Shown: in pieces, positions 23,528 through 36,000 of the stretch
Numbering within the stretch: position 1 is the first letter of the stretch
Layout of the letters: each line of letters begins with the position of its first letter
Assembly (NCBI GenBank): GCA_904066235.2
Contig: CAJFCV020000002.1
Span: forward strand, 5,642,001-5,706,000
Reading direction: 5' to 3'
Length of the DNA: 64,000 bases
From: Bursaphelenchus xylophilus
Lineage: Eukaryota; Nematoda; Chromadorea; Rhabditida; Aphelenchoididae
The notes under the pieces: model-generated
Told to the model about the DNA's origin: nothing
The model's input: only the letters and a program-made list of their open reading frames with translations
The model's database searches: none
Position numbers and translations under genes: made by a program

Positions 23528-24728
23528 GGCCGAGATTGGAGGAATGACTGGGAAATGGCCAGCAGGGCGAGAAAACGGGAAATGAAATGTCTGAGCAAAG
23601 AAGTAAACACAAATTGGGTTAACCCGATTGTGAGAGGGAACTCTGGTCTCATAACACCAATATATTAGACAGGGTTCTCATTAAGAGGATATTCAGGGAT
23701 GATACGATTAATGGGAATTCTGGTTACCTGAGGATTGGCTGAGACGGCGAGAGGAACCGGGCAAGGGAATGATCGTATCCTCGGTATCCGCGTTCATTCT
23801 GTCTGAAACGGGCAGTAGAAGTGGAGAATCGTATGGATGTAACACGACGAAGAAGAAAATAAATATAAAGCCAAGTTTTTTTGCTCGGAATCCTTTATTC
23901 TTGGGGTTTAAACGAAGAGAAATTTTAGAACTAGAGGAACGTGTCAAGGCGTCACGACATCCCCAAACAAAAACTGATAAGCCTGAGGGCTCGCCGGACA
24001 GTTCAACACCTCTGGCACGACCCTTTTCGGCCGCTAATTAAATCCCCCAGGGGGAGGTCGGGCTGACAATTTGAGGAAGTTTAGGCTCTTAAATGTCCCT
24101 TTTATGGGACTAGATCCCACAAGTTCGGGATAGGGGTGGAGGGACAAGGAAAGAGTTTCATCCTGGGCGACTTCTTCTTCCTTCTCCGGCAGTTTTAAGA
24201 CCGAATTCAGATAGGAAATGTGGAATGTGTACCGAATAATTGAGAGGCGTTGTCCCACCTGTTATTTCTGCTTGGAGTTTCCTAGTTTAGAATTGGCCTA
24301 TTGTCTGTGGGGTAAGGAAGCGTGAAACAATTCCGGGACATTAACCGCCTCCAGGCTGAGCTGGACATTTTCCAAGAAGAGCTAGGAACAACTTCTTTGG
24401 TTGAAATCGTGGTCGTTCTTGCACTCGAATTATGTGCTGGACGAGAGGGCCGATATTTATGAACCTGCACTACTCTCCACCCCGAATTTCACATTTCCTG
24501 GGTATGTGTAATACATAAAACATGGATAAAAATTTATTTGTTTTCTATTCAAAACTATGCCAGAGTCAAAAATACATATTGCGCCAAACAAATGTTGTAT
24601 AAATATATGAGGAGAGAGAATTCTACACCGGTTTCAAGGATATGTACACCATGAAGTAAAGCGTGAGACTATAAGAGAGTTGAAAACAGGTATGTGTTAG
24701 AGCTCTAAGAGCTCAAACCAGAGAAGAG
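23528..24728. other. Intergenic stretch
   Basis: No confident gene. Minus open frames at 23708-23947 and 24034-24258 may be leader or unplaced exons. Confidence 0.35.
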
Positions 24729-25446
24729 TCATGCACAAATGCGTCTTTCGGGAATGGGAGATTCCCGCACCACGCCGCCTTCCAGAATCAAGGATTGTTC
24801 CGAAACCCGAGCAGAACCCAGAAAGATAAAATGACCCACAATCTTCCCCAAGAGGACGGCAATTATGATCCAGATGTTGAAAGTGGTGATGAATAATATA
24901 AGGAGAGCCATCAACATCCACTGAACCCCGTAGAGAACCGAGTTGCCGATACGGAACCACGTGAAGGCACTGGAAATCCTTCTGAAATAAATAATCATGA
25001 CAGCAAACAAAAAACAAGACAATCGAGCCAAGTCCACTTAAAGAGCCAAATTAATGAGGGAATAAATTAATATTAAAGTGAAATGCGTACCTGAAGACTC
25101 CTCGAATGCCACGGGGTGCGTTCTCCTCGACCCTTTGATTGATTGTGTTCTCATATAATTGCTCGGTAGAGTATGTGGACAAGGGGATATTCTCACGGAG
25201 GACGAAAACCCGAGTACCGATAACGGCTTCGTGCAATATTGCGATTAAAAATACAATCATCATAGATCCAAACATACCTAAACTCACATTTTAAAGCGGC
25301 CAAACTTTGTTTTTGCTATTCGTAAATGACTTACCAAAGGCCGTTCCGACTTTCCAGAAGTCGAATAAAATGAACTCCCGTTCGTTGAAATGGAGAAGAT
25401 TGGTGGGCTCTTGCATTGGCTCATTCGAAGCCGAAACGATCAACAT
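24729..25446 (-). CDS. Ctr (SLC31)-type copper transporter-like protein
   Basis: Exons (minus) 25446-25335, 25277-25091 and 24981-24729, 183 aa, phases close. Three membrane segments match the Ctr fold: FILFDFWKVGTAFGMFGSMM leading into VFLIAILHEAVIG (TM1), WMLMALLILFITTFNIWI (TM2) and IAVLLGKIVGHFIFLG (TM3). TM3 keeps the packing motif GxxxG (GKIVG). The Met-rich N-terminus is reduced, and the TM2 MxxxM selectivity motif, normally just before TYN, is absent (surrounding residues are Ile, Leu and Thr). Family membership is likely from the order and spacing of helices. Whether it carries copper is uncertain. Confidence 0.75.
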
Positions 25447-25708
25447 CTTCACATACTGCGACTTCCCATGTGAAAGGTAAAAAATTTGTTATCAAATATA
25501 ATATTGTGATGACAACAAGTAGTCAAATAACTAAATTTAAAGCCAGTAAATATTTATTACTTATAAATAAAGGCCCCGGTGCTAATTAACCCCTTTGGTA
25601 AAAGAAAAGTGATTAGAGATATCATTGCGGCAAAGTGTAAAGGCATGAAATTATGCTAGGCAAGACGAGATTATGACACAATAGAAATATAAGATGAAAG
25701 AACGGGAT

Positions 25709-27497
25709 TTAAGTGGACCTCCAGAAGGCGGGGGCCGGTCCCACATCTACAAAAAGATGATAATAAAGAGGCCTCTTGATCAGAGATTTTATCTTCCAAT
25801 GATCTGTTTCGTTGACCCCATCATTGTGCCATCTGGAATCGGCGTCGTCAAGCAGTTTGTAGATGAGTTTGGGGGCGGTTCGTTTCCTTTTAACGTGTTT
25901 CAACATCGAGAATCGGGCATATTCCTGGTTCGGTCGTTCTATTGTATAATTCTGTGATAGTATCCGTTTACCTAAAATTAATAAAAAATAACTATCAAAA
26001 TCAATGGATGGATAATATAAGAGTGAAGAAATAAGATCGCACCGGTCGTTTCGAAGCAAAACGTTAAAAACGCTTTCCTCACTTTTTTTGAAAAAAATAG
26101 AATGGAAAAAATGAGGCCGACATGAGAAGAAAAGCTCGAGAAAGCAAATTTGGCGTCTTTTTCAAAATCCCAAAATCGGTCTTATTTCTTCACTCTTATA
26201 TAATAAACCTTTTTGACTTAGAGCCTATTTTACCAGCTTTTAAAACTTTCTAAAATAATTTATTATGAATATGTAATCTGACCGAAATATGCAAGGGCCG
26301 AGCAAAAATCTTTTCACTTTTGGGTGGTAAACTTAAAGAATTGAAGAATTCTATATGTTATACTAGTTGTTTTAATTTTACACATGCACACAAAATCAGC
26401 CAGCCGAATTGCCACCCGATAAACTGATAATTCAGACAATAAGATCTCACCCATGTCGTCATCTTCTCCGCCCCACGCCCAATAAAGGTTTGAGTAACCA
26501 TTTACGGCGAGATAGTCCTCAATTCTGATCGCTAATGCGCCACCGACAATTTCCTTGTACCATAATCTAAAAATGACTACCAATAAAATGCGCTTCAACA
26601 TACTGGTAGCCAAGGTTACTGACAAAGGCGCCGAGATGGCGAGGAGTGTCCGGACAATCGTAAGGAGTCCTGTCATCTTGAGGAAACATATCCACGTCGT
26701 GGAATATGACACAATCAACCTTCAGTTTCACGGCCAATTGAAATGCAGCATTCATAATTCTGCCTTTGTTGAAAAGATCATCTCCATACTAAAAAATCAA
26801 AAGTTTTCGAGAAGAAATTACTTGCCTGTTCTGTGACAATAAATCGGAAGTCAAGTCTTTGTTTCTGCATAATGGGAATGAGGAAGTCGAGAAGTCTGGT
26901 CAAATGGCTTTTCCTGTCTCGATAAGGAATTATGACTGCGACTTTATGCCTGGCTTTACAATCACGCGGTTTCCAAATACCTCCAGGAAGAACTCCAGGA
27001 TGGTTCCTCTCAACCTCAAATTCTTCCAGATCTTCAATCAGCAGAGTTGCTTGTGATATTTTAGTTTTATAATCAGTAATTTTTTCCAAGGGTTCACATT
27101 CTGGAAGATCAGCTTTGACTGGCCCACTCTCAGTCACATTTACTGATGCGCTCTCAAACTCCAAAAGGCTCAATGTAAAATGCCTAAAATCAAAAACTTT
27201 ACAAAAAAATTTATCTTACTCTTCTTCCGATATTGAAGTAGTCGTATTAGTCAAATCAATCGGCGCCTTAATTGTAATTTTAGTGGCATAATCAAGATTT
27301 CTGAAATCGATACGTCAGTTGAGTTAAAAAAAAGGGAAAAAACCAGAAATGATCACAGAAACTCACTTTTGCTGAATCGAATTTGACATCAACAAAATGT
27401 AAAATAAACCAAAGAAGAATAATATCGAGAGAAACAACTTTAGTCTGTTACATTGTAAATAGTATCGAGAACACGTTCGGCGGAGAAGAACGGCCAT
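25709..27497 (-). CDS. bre-4: Beta-1,4-galactosyltransferase family enzyme (BRE-4-like)
   Basis: Exons (minus) 27497-27367, 27300-27220, 27183-26826, 26788-26604, 26566-26451 and 25971-25709, 377 aa, all phases close. Type II Golgi topology: short basic N-terminus, one anchor (about residues 20-38, KLFLSILFFFGLFYILL), a stem with N-glycosylation sites, then the catalytic domain. Family motifs are present: VAVIIPYRDRKSHL, FNKGRIMNAAF, the metal-binding DVD in CVIFHDVDMFPQDDR, and WAWGGEDDDM (usually WGWGGEDDD). In nematodes this family includes BRE-4, a GalNAc transferase acting on glycolipids. The donor choice between Gal and GalNAc cannot be read with certainty. The third intron (26789-26825) is GC-AG. 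A 263-bp gap separates it from the same-strand Ctr gene, so an operon is possible. Confidence 0.9.
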
Positions 27498-28374
27498 ATT
27501 TTGGCCACACCGGTGCAGGCAAAATTAATTTTTCCTTTTCCAGTTTTGCGTCCCCGAGTTATTGATTTTAGGACGAAATGTCAACAATTATACAAAAAAT
27601 CTGGCAAGTCGTTGTTAAACGGGTGAGTGAAGTGTATGGATCGGAAAAGATGATCAAATACGGCTCAGTTCTGATAATTTAAAGTTTCCAAAATTAATTA
27701 TTATCCAATTAATTTTGAAACTTTCTCCAACATGAATAAGTTAGGTTTGGCACACTACAGCTCAAACTTTAGAAACCAGTTCCGATCGCCGCGAAAAAAA
27801 ACGAGTGCTCTGATGATTCGGTCGTTGTATTTTTAAGGGGGCGTAATTAGACTTGCAAATTCAAATCTATACGACGAAAGATCTGTGCCGGAAATCCTCG
27901 TTCTTAGATAAGATTCCGGTCTTTTCAATAATGACACCCAATAATGAATGGTGGTTCAAAGATTTCTCCAAAATTCATCGGGCTCTCTTTTACTACGCAA
28001 TAAAATCATTTACTTATAAAATGAATACACGACTAAAAACACGGTCTGTATTGCCATTCTGCTTATATTATAGTATGCTTGCCAACTCATCAAAATAGCC
28101 AAATTATCATTTTCTCTGCGATGACGGAGTGTGAAGTCTTTATTCTCGCTCTCAGATTGGGTTTTCTTTTCAACATTGCCAATCAGAATCCGTGTTCAAT
28201 AAAACTCTTTTATTACACAAATTGTAATATTGATAAACGCACTATAGTATGACAATGGGTTTGGAGAATAAATATTTGAATTAGGTAGATTAAAGAAGGG
28301 AAATCCGTAAACAATAACAGGGTAATTTACTGTGAAAGCTCGTCGATTGAATGCGTAGCCGGGTTAAGGAAGAT
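27498..28374. other. Intergenic stretch
   Basis: No gene seen. Contains the promoter side of the galactosyltransferase gene and the 3' region of the SHANK gene, which points the same way. Confidence 0.45.
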
Positions 28375-31300
28375 TCAAATGTCTTGTTTGGAATGTAAAC
28401 GTAAAGATTGTTCCATGGTCTGGCGATGTGATATGCGGGTAACCCCAAGCTGAGTGAATTTGGAGCGATCGAATCGTATCAAATCTTGACCGGAGATTCT
28501 CTGTTTGGAGAAGGGCACCATGTACTCTTTCAGACCGAGAGAATGGAGCCAGTCCACCACATCTGTGCAAGTCCAAATCGATAAATCTTTTTGGGCGAAA
28601 ACTGGATTTAACGATTCCGTTATTGGATGGCCGGCTAAGAAATGATATAATTAATTATTTATAGTATAAAATTATTGCACACTGCTACGAGGAAAGTTTC
28701 TCTTACAATCGTTGGATGAAGACGAAGGGGCGGAACAGGAGTCTTGGTCGGAACAATCATCATAATCAGCAGGGGGGATGTGATTTGGGGAAAGAGTATA
28801 GGCCGAATCCCTCAACTTGTTAGCCTGAACTGATGAAGATGAGTTGGAAAAATTGGATATGGAGGAAGCGATCGAAATCTGAAGGGGAAAGTCTTAGGTC
28901 ATGCACGGAATAAGCGAATCAGAAAGTTGGTATTGTACTTACAGTATCCTGGGTCATCGGATTGTTCTCTTTACTAATCCTATCCTCAAGATGTTGGCTG
29001 ATTAAAGTGACTCTCGAATTGTGTGTTAGTAACTCGGGCCCTCCATTCTCAGAGATTCTGATGGTAGTTGTGCTGACTCTACTGTTCACCAGGGTCTGAT
29101 CATCACCGCACTCACTAGGTTCCAGCGACGTTCTTGATGATGTGTATCTGCAAGTGAATATAAGAAGGTGTCGACTCGGCTTACCCGCTGTCCTTTTTAT
29201 TTACAAACCCCGGCGGTGAGTGCTGCTTCTCCAAGTTTTTTGATTGGACTTGCACATTCTCTCTGACCGATTCTCGGAGACTCAGACTTCCATAATTCCT
29301 AAAAGAACCGATTATTATTAATTATAAGTTATGATAAAACTAATAATATTAGTAGCTACTACATATAAGAGGGCTTACAATCCATTATTCCCCAGCTGAT
29401 TGCTTTGTTTTACATTATGTTCTTCGAAATTGTCATCATCCGAAACCTTTGATCTCCTTTTGGCTAGTGCACTTCTAAGGTCTGATTGAAAATCCGAAGT
29501 GGATTTGGCCTTGTTATCACCCTCTTCATTCTGATGGGCTTCGATGGTGTTGTTATTAACGGGCTTTAATTTCACATTTTGCATTGCCGCAACTATCCCT
29601 GCCATTCCACCAGTTGGTTTTGGTGAGGCTGTTACTGATGACGAAGATTTTGGGATTCCAGTCTTCAGAAAGTCAGGTGGCGGAGGAGGGGGCGGGGGTG
29701 GAGGAGCTGCTTTCGCACTTGTGCTGGGCTTGGATTGCTCGATATGATTGTTTTGGAATGACTGGCTCTGAGCAGTTTGATGTTGTACTGAAGTGTCCAT
29801 ATAAGAAGATTGTTCTCCACCATTCTCACTCTTACGATCGATAGGTGGTGGGGGAGGGGGAGGTGTCTTCGGCCTTAACATTCCCAGATTCTGACCATTC
29901 ATGGACTGGTAATCAGAGAACGCGGTGTTCTGGTTTCTGATCAGATTGTATCCGTTTTGTGGCTCATATAGATTCTTTTTGAGGTCGGGGGAAGAATTAA
30001 AACTCTTGAGCCCTGAGGGGATGTGGATGTTGTCATCTTCGGTCATCGAATTTGTTCTTGGAAGTCCGTTGTTGAGACTGGGCGAGGGTAGTCCTCGCTG
30101 TTTGCTTCGCTTCATATCTGCTACTGAAGTAAATTTCTTCGGAGTCGTTTGACCATACAAATCCTGGAAATGGGTAATTATGCGAATTGTTTCCACATGA
30201 CAGCCTACTCTGTACATTTGCTGTATATCTTGCGAACTTACTTGTTCATACGGAATTGGCTGGAATTGGGAGCTGCTCGAGCATTGGCGGATCATTAAAT
30301 GCTCCAATTCGGCTGCCGAGATACGCCGCGAAGCTGAGGGTCGACTTTTCACTGAAGCACAACGAATTTGGTCAGAAATAATGGAATCGGCGGACTCCTT
30401 GCTCAATCTGATAGTCCCATTCCTCGAGCTATCATAGATCGAGACAGGATGTTGGTCCACTACAAAAGGATTAGAGAAATAAAGACATGTTAATGGGTCT
30501 GGTACCTGTTATCCTGATTATAACACACGCTTACGTAAGATAAAAGAAGAACTCCACTTACTCGAATATCCCATTGTGTGTGAAGGAGCATACGTAAGAG
30601 ATGTTGACGGATGCCGTTGCGGTGGCATGGGTGGAAGACCATGATTTCTGGGGACAGAATTGTTCCTTCTGATGGGCATGGTACCAGAAGAAGAATAAGT
30701 AGGCTGACCGATCGCTGGGTTTACGGTAATCACCTTCAATGTGATCGTGTCCAAACTTTGATGGATTAATTGGACTACTTGTTCATGAGAAGCACTTCTG
30801 ACATCCACACCGTTGATCTCGAGAAGGAAATCTCCGGGTCGAAGGCCAGCTTTCATAGCCATTCCGGACATATCGACGCCTTCAAAGAATTGAAGAGCTG
30901 GGGTCTCCAAGGTTGGACGGAAATCTATTTCGGAATCCACATGTTTGGATCCTCGTAGAATGAATCCAAAGCCCTTAGGACCTCGTGGAATCACAAGGAT
31001 TCTCGGTACGTTTGTTCTGAAATATAATCGTAAGTACGAACCGAGAATTTACCAATCACAGATTGTGTATACTTACTCAAATCCCGGAACGGGGTTTTGC
31101 ACGGCATCAGCCGGATATCTCCTCAAAGTACCGTAATCCGATGCTTGTGAGGCAGACATTCGGCTTGGACTAGGACTAGGCATACTCGGCGCGGCATGCC
31201 TGACTTGCTGTGGGGTTTGATAGAACTGCTCGGATCTCCCCGAACATATTGATGACTGACTCAAAGATCGCCTTCGTACAATCTGACTTCCCAATCGACG

Positions 31301-33089
31301 TCGCGTACTATATTTGGGGGTGCCTCGGTAGGGTACTGTAATTTCAGTGGAGTTAGCATGGTCCTCATAGGGATTGAGGAAATGGACAAAGGACTCTTTC
31401 TCCTGACTGAAGACCTGATTCAGAAGAGGTTGACGGCGAAGACGTCTCCCATAATGAAGAGACATTACTGCGACTGATGTTATTCTCTTAATAAAACGGA
31501 CCGAAACAAAGTCCAGTCAAGGAGAAAGCTCTTAAATCAAGGGCGGATCTTCCACAATAGAAAGTCACTTTCCTCTAAAAAGGCTTACCGGAGTTATGAG
31601 GGTTGTGGATTTGGATGACTTCGGCCACACCATGATTGCCCACAATATTGGCAACATGGAGAGCTGTTTGGCCTTGTTTGTTCATGATCAGCGGATCGGC
31701 TCCACGGAACAGAAGAACGCGGGCACAATCAGGCCTACAATGTATGTAATTACCAGTCATTACGCATATCGCGATATGAAGCATGATGTATTCTATGGCA
31801 CATACCGATTGTTGACAGCACAGACATGCAAAGGAGTATTTCCGTTTACATTCTGAGCATTAAGCATCGCTCCATAATACAGCAAATGCTCTACGTGCTT
31901 GACCAATCCATTTTTACAGGCCTGATGTAGCTCGTGGTTTCCATGCATATCAGTGACTCCAATCTCAGCAGCCTCGGCCAACAACATCTGAGCAACAGAA
32001 TCTTGAGAATCAGTGGTTAGCATTGAATAATACAATGGGGTTAATCCGATGGGATCTCGATAATTGGGAGAAGCCCCCAACTCCAGAAGAGTCCTCACAT
32101 TATCCACGATGGAGAGGAAGGCAGCCTTGTGCATCCCTGTCTGGAAACAGAGCCTCTGAATATAATCCTTGGAAACTTACTTGACCCTCGCTATTTCTGA
32201 AGTCAATGTGAGCTCCTCCACCGATCAGAGCCATCAGAACCTTCTCATTTCTCGCTACTCCCGCTGCTAATGTTAATGGAGTCTCACCTTGACTGTCGTG
32301 GAAGTTTGGATCTAGTCCATTGGCACATAATTTCTCCACCTTCTCGGAGTTCCTACTTAGGACATACTCCATAAACTTTTTGAGATTGCCCTGCAAAGGC
32401 AAGGATATTATTGTAATGGCTTCATTAACAACCTCATTAATTGTAAACTATGGACTTACCTTGGAATGGACTTGTTTGAGAGCCTTCTCATCCAGTTTCA
32501 GCATTTTGTAGACACGTTTCTTGTACTTGAGCTAAAAATAAGCTTCTCGTATATTTTTTACGACAGCATGAATGATAGGAGAAAAGACGGGTTACAAACC
32601 TCGACGTAAGGGACACAGTCATGGAAGGGATAGTCTCTGAGCGGGCGATCTTCCAACAGAAACTTTCCCGCTCGGCCATCGCAAGGCGGTAGGAAAAGGC
32701 CAAAGTTGAAAGATTGTGGTAACTGCTGAAAAGAAGAACAGTGTAGGAGCTCGGGTCATTTGTTATACAATGGGAAAATTTTTTGCGTGTGAAAAGCGTT
32801 CGATCTATTGAATAAGTCACCCTATTGTCAAAATATTCCATCCTTACCTGAGGCAATGACGCAAAAAGTTTGCGCTTGATGTCCCAAACCAACTCATCCA
32901 GTGAGACCGTCAAACATTTCTGCAAACAAGGATTAGTCACTTCTCTCCTCAACCCACCTGCATCTGGAGCTCCGGGACGAAGATCTGGAGGTTGATAATG
33001 TCCTTCATCTCCTCGTTTATCGCCTGGGAATGGATCGAGAGCTGAGGAGACGAGGTACCCAATGAGCTGGTGGCCGCATACTGGGCCAT
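28375..33089 (-). CDS. shn-1: SHANK postsynaptic scaffold protein
   Basis: Fifteen exons (minus): 33089-32958, 32919-32848, 32725-32600, 32531-32460, 32390-32181, 32140-31806, 31734-31589, 31473-31077, 31016-30562, 30459-30242, 30163-29379, 29298-29185, 29147-28943, 28878-28707 and 28634-28375; about 1232 aa, all phases close. Domains: SPN-like N-terminus (about 45-135, with FNFGLFLPP and GRAGKFLLED), ankyrin repeats (about 150-360), PDZ (about 500-600, loop GFGF in KGFGFILRGSK), proline-rich region with two poly-Pro runs (700-900), and a SAM domain at the end (about 1155-1225, VVDWLHSLGLKEYMVPF). No SH3 lies between ankyrin and PDZ, as in C. elegans SHN-1. It organises receptors and actin at synapses. 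The frame is open upstream of the chosen ATG without another ATG, so a further 5' exon may exist. The intron 30164-30241 is a multiple of three and could be read through. Confidence 0.92.
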
Positions 33090-36000
33090 ATTTGGTGGAG
33101 ATTCACATGCAATCCCAGACACTGAGGTTGTTTTGGTCGACGGCTGCGTTGAGATATCGAGCGAAACAAGAGCAGAACCGGTAATGCCTGAGGGCAGCGT
33201 TTTGCTCACAAAATTGGCTAAATTTACGCAATTTAGAAGGCGGAGTAAGATGGCGGGTACTCGCTCTGGTAAAGGTTAAAGTAAAAAACAAGCGTCTCAT
33301 AAATGGAAAACATGAGGTCACAGTATGTGTTATACAAGATACGTGGCACGGCTTAAATAAACAGACGCCATTCTCGTCTGCAAGAAGTCCAAAACATTTA
33401 CTCAAGAGTTTAGAAGTCGTTATCGAATAAATATGCACTCCCTTGCTGGGAAATTCAAATTGTTTGCCTTAGGGCTTATACTACAACAGGTGTTAAAAGC
33501 CAAGGGAATAGAAAAGAAAGCGAAAAACAAAACTTTTTTGGGGTCTGATAAAAGAAATGGACATTTCCAAAAAGCTTCGAGGCAATGGACATTCAAATTG
33601 AATAAAAAAAAATTCGGCGCAAATGCCGAGACACAAAAGGAATGGCCGCAAGATGAAGGTAAAGATATTCTCAAAACACGCAAAAGAGTTTTCAGAAACT
33701 ATTAATTAATCGAACATGGAAATTCGTCGAAGCTACAGAGAAAGACGCGTGAAGCGAAGACGCGCGTGATGACCAATAACACTTTGTTGTTATAGACGCC
33801 GTTCCCTCACATTCCCTCGCGTTTTGTTCTCTCTTTGCTGTAGAAGATACACAAGTGGAAGAAGGGGAGCTTCATCCGAACAGAAAAGGAAACCTTATCT
33901 TCCTCATGAACAGACAAATCGGTTCGCGAACTGTTATATGAGACCGAGCAGGTCGTGAACTCGACCACGTCACCGTCCTTATTACCTGCGGGGCCTCGTA
34001 AACAGATCAAAAGAGTGACGTAAACATGAACACCAGGAACAAGTCGCGTCGCCATGATCCTCATACCGCCAGTTCAGAAGCGTGTGGATCAGCGATGCGT
34101 CACGGGCTTAAAGAAAACAATGGGAGACGCGCTGAACATAACACGATTTCCCGAGTCTTCGCCCCAAAAAAAGACTCGGTTTATCAGTGCAAAGATCTCG
34201 GAACATCGGTCCTTCTCCCCCAGAATCAGCAGAAGCATTAACGTGTTGTATTCGGCGGTGGGAGAAACGGCACATCGCGCCTCTTCGCGACACCCGCAAC
34301 GCATCTTTTTATTCTTATTTCTTGGCGGTTTCTTCCCTCTGCGTGCCTCCTGAAAGCGCTCATTCCATCAAAGTCAAGGTAAGGAAAGGGGGGGGGGGCG
34401 CTGAAGAGAAGATCCTTCCCTTCGGCTCCTTTTCTGTGGTCAGATCCCCCTTCCTGTCTTCAAGCTCCCCAATGTCCGCTGAACGCGACGAAAGTATGCG
34501 GCCAGAATAAACAATCGGAACGCCGAAGAACGACGAACGAATCCGCAGAAACACCTTATTACTTACGAACGACAGATGTTTGTGGCCTGGCCACAAAGGC
34601 GTAAGGAAGAAGACGCGGCAATGTATATGACGATGGGACAAAGAACAGCATCACACGACCCATTGCACTTGGGAGAACGGCAATTGTAAGGAGAAAGTAA
34701 AGTCGGGCACGACGAGGAAATTGTATCCTCGCTCTCCCTTCAAAAACCTTGTAAAGTCATTACAAGGAATAAAAAAACAAAATTACTTTATTCGAACAAA
34801 AACCCATAAAGTCAGGGTAATTTGAACTCTTGCCAAGTTCGCCCCTCCATTAACTACAAAAAGCGCAATGACGACTTTAACCCTTTTTCCCGACAGTGCC
34901 GCCCTCAATCTCGACTGACTGACCTTGTCCCCTCTCGGGAACACAAGAAGACACCAATTTGCATAAGAAAAGTCCATTTCGGGGATCATAACTCGGAACT
35001 GAATCATGTCTAATACGCAGAAGATAACAAATTGGAGAATGAACGGAAAAAAGAAAGGCATCGGTCGCTGGGACACGGAAACAACTCGGGATGCGGCCAA
35101 GGATGGGAGAATCCGATTGGGAAATAGGAAAAAAAGGATCGGTATCCATAAGATTACAGTAGCCAATTAACTGATTTCTGACTGATTTGTTCCAACAAAT
35201 TATCATTTGACTTTCGAACAGTGAAATCTCATCCAGTGAAGGCATTAAATGGACTAGTCGAACGTGTTCCCACCAACCGATTGACTCAATAAAAGCCTAT
35301 CATTAATCACTACAGTTAATGGAACAAAAGGAATTACAAGTTTCGTGTGATTAAGTGACTCATTATGCGAACAAAACGCGATAGGGCCTGAGGGAAGAAG
35401 AACAGGAAGAGTGATTGCGCAATTTATGTTAAAGCCCGAACTTAATTTTGGGATCGGAAAAAAGGAACTAAAACTCATCTCATAAACGGGGCGGTAATCT
35501 GGCAGAAGTATCATGTCCTGGGCCTAGGAAAAGAAAGCGAGCAGGAGCGTCACCTGGGGGCAGAGAGGAGGCATCTTGATGTAGGTAAAGGCTGCGCGCG
35601 AATAGTCGAAACGAAGGGAAATCGCGGACAAAAAAGAGTGGACAACGGAGGAATGGCCGTCCAGTCGAGAGCAAGGTGAGGTGAGGTGAGGGAAAGAAGG
35701 GGATGGGGTGCGCGCTCTCCCCCGCTGTCCCCAACAGACAACCCACTGCGATCACCTTCAATAATATACCTCATATTCCCCTTTTCTTGTTCTTATGAAA
35801 ATCCCCGGCGAAAGAAGATTACCTTTCCCTTCCCATTCAGTAACCGCTTCCGTTCCCATGGCCTTAGGGCAAAGTCGGAGTAGCCACCTGGGAGGCCGGT
35901 TCCTGTTCCTTGACCCAAAGTAATCCGAACAATAACTTTTTCCTGAATTCGAATACTTAACTCCCCGCTTTATGCAAATGCGGCTGCATAAAGTTGGGCC

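Noticed and set aside
34088..35780. Numerous overlapping 60-127-codon frames upstream of SHANK
   Set aside because: No domains, no coherent splicing, and frames on both strands of the same bases.
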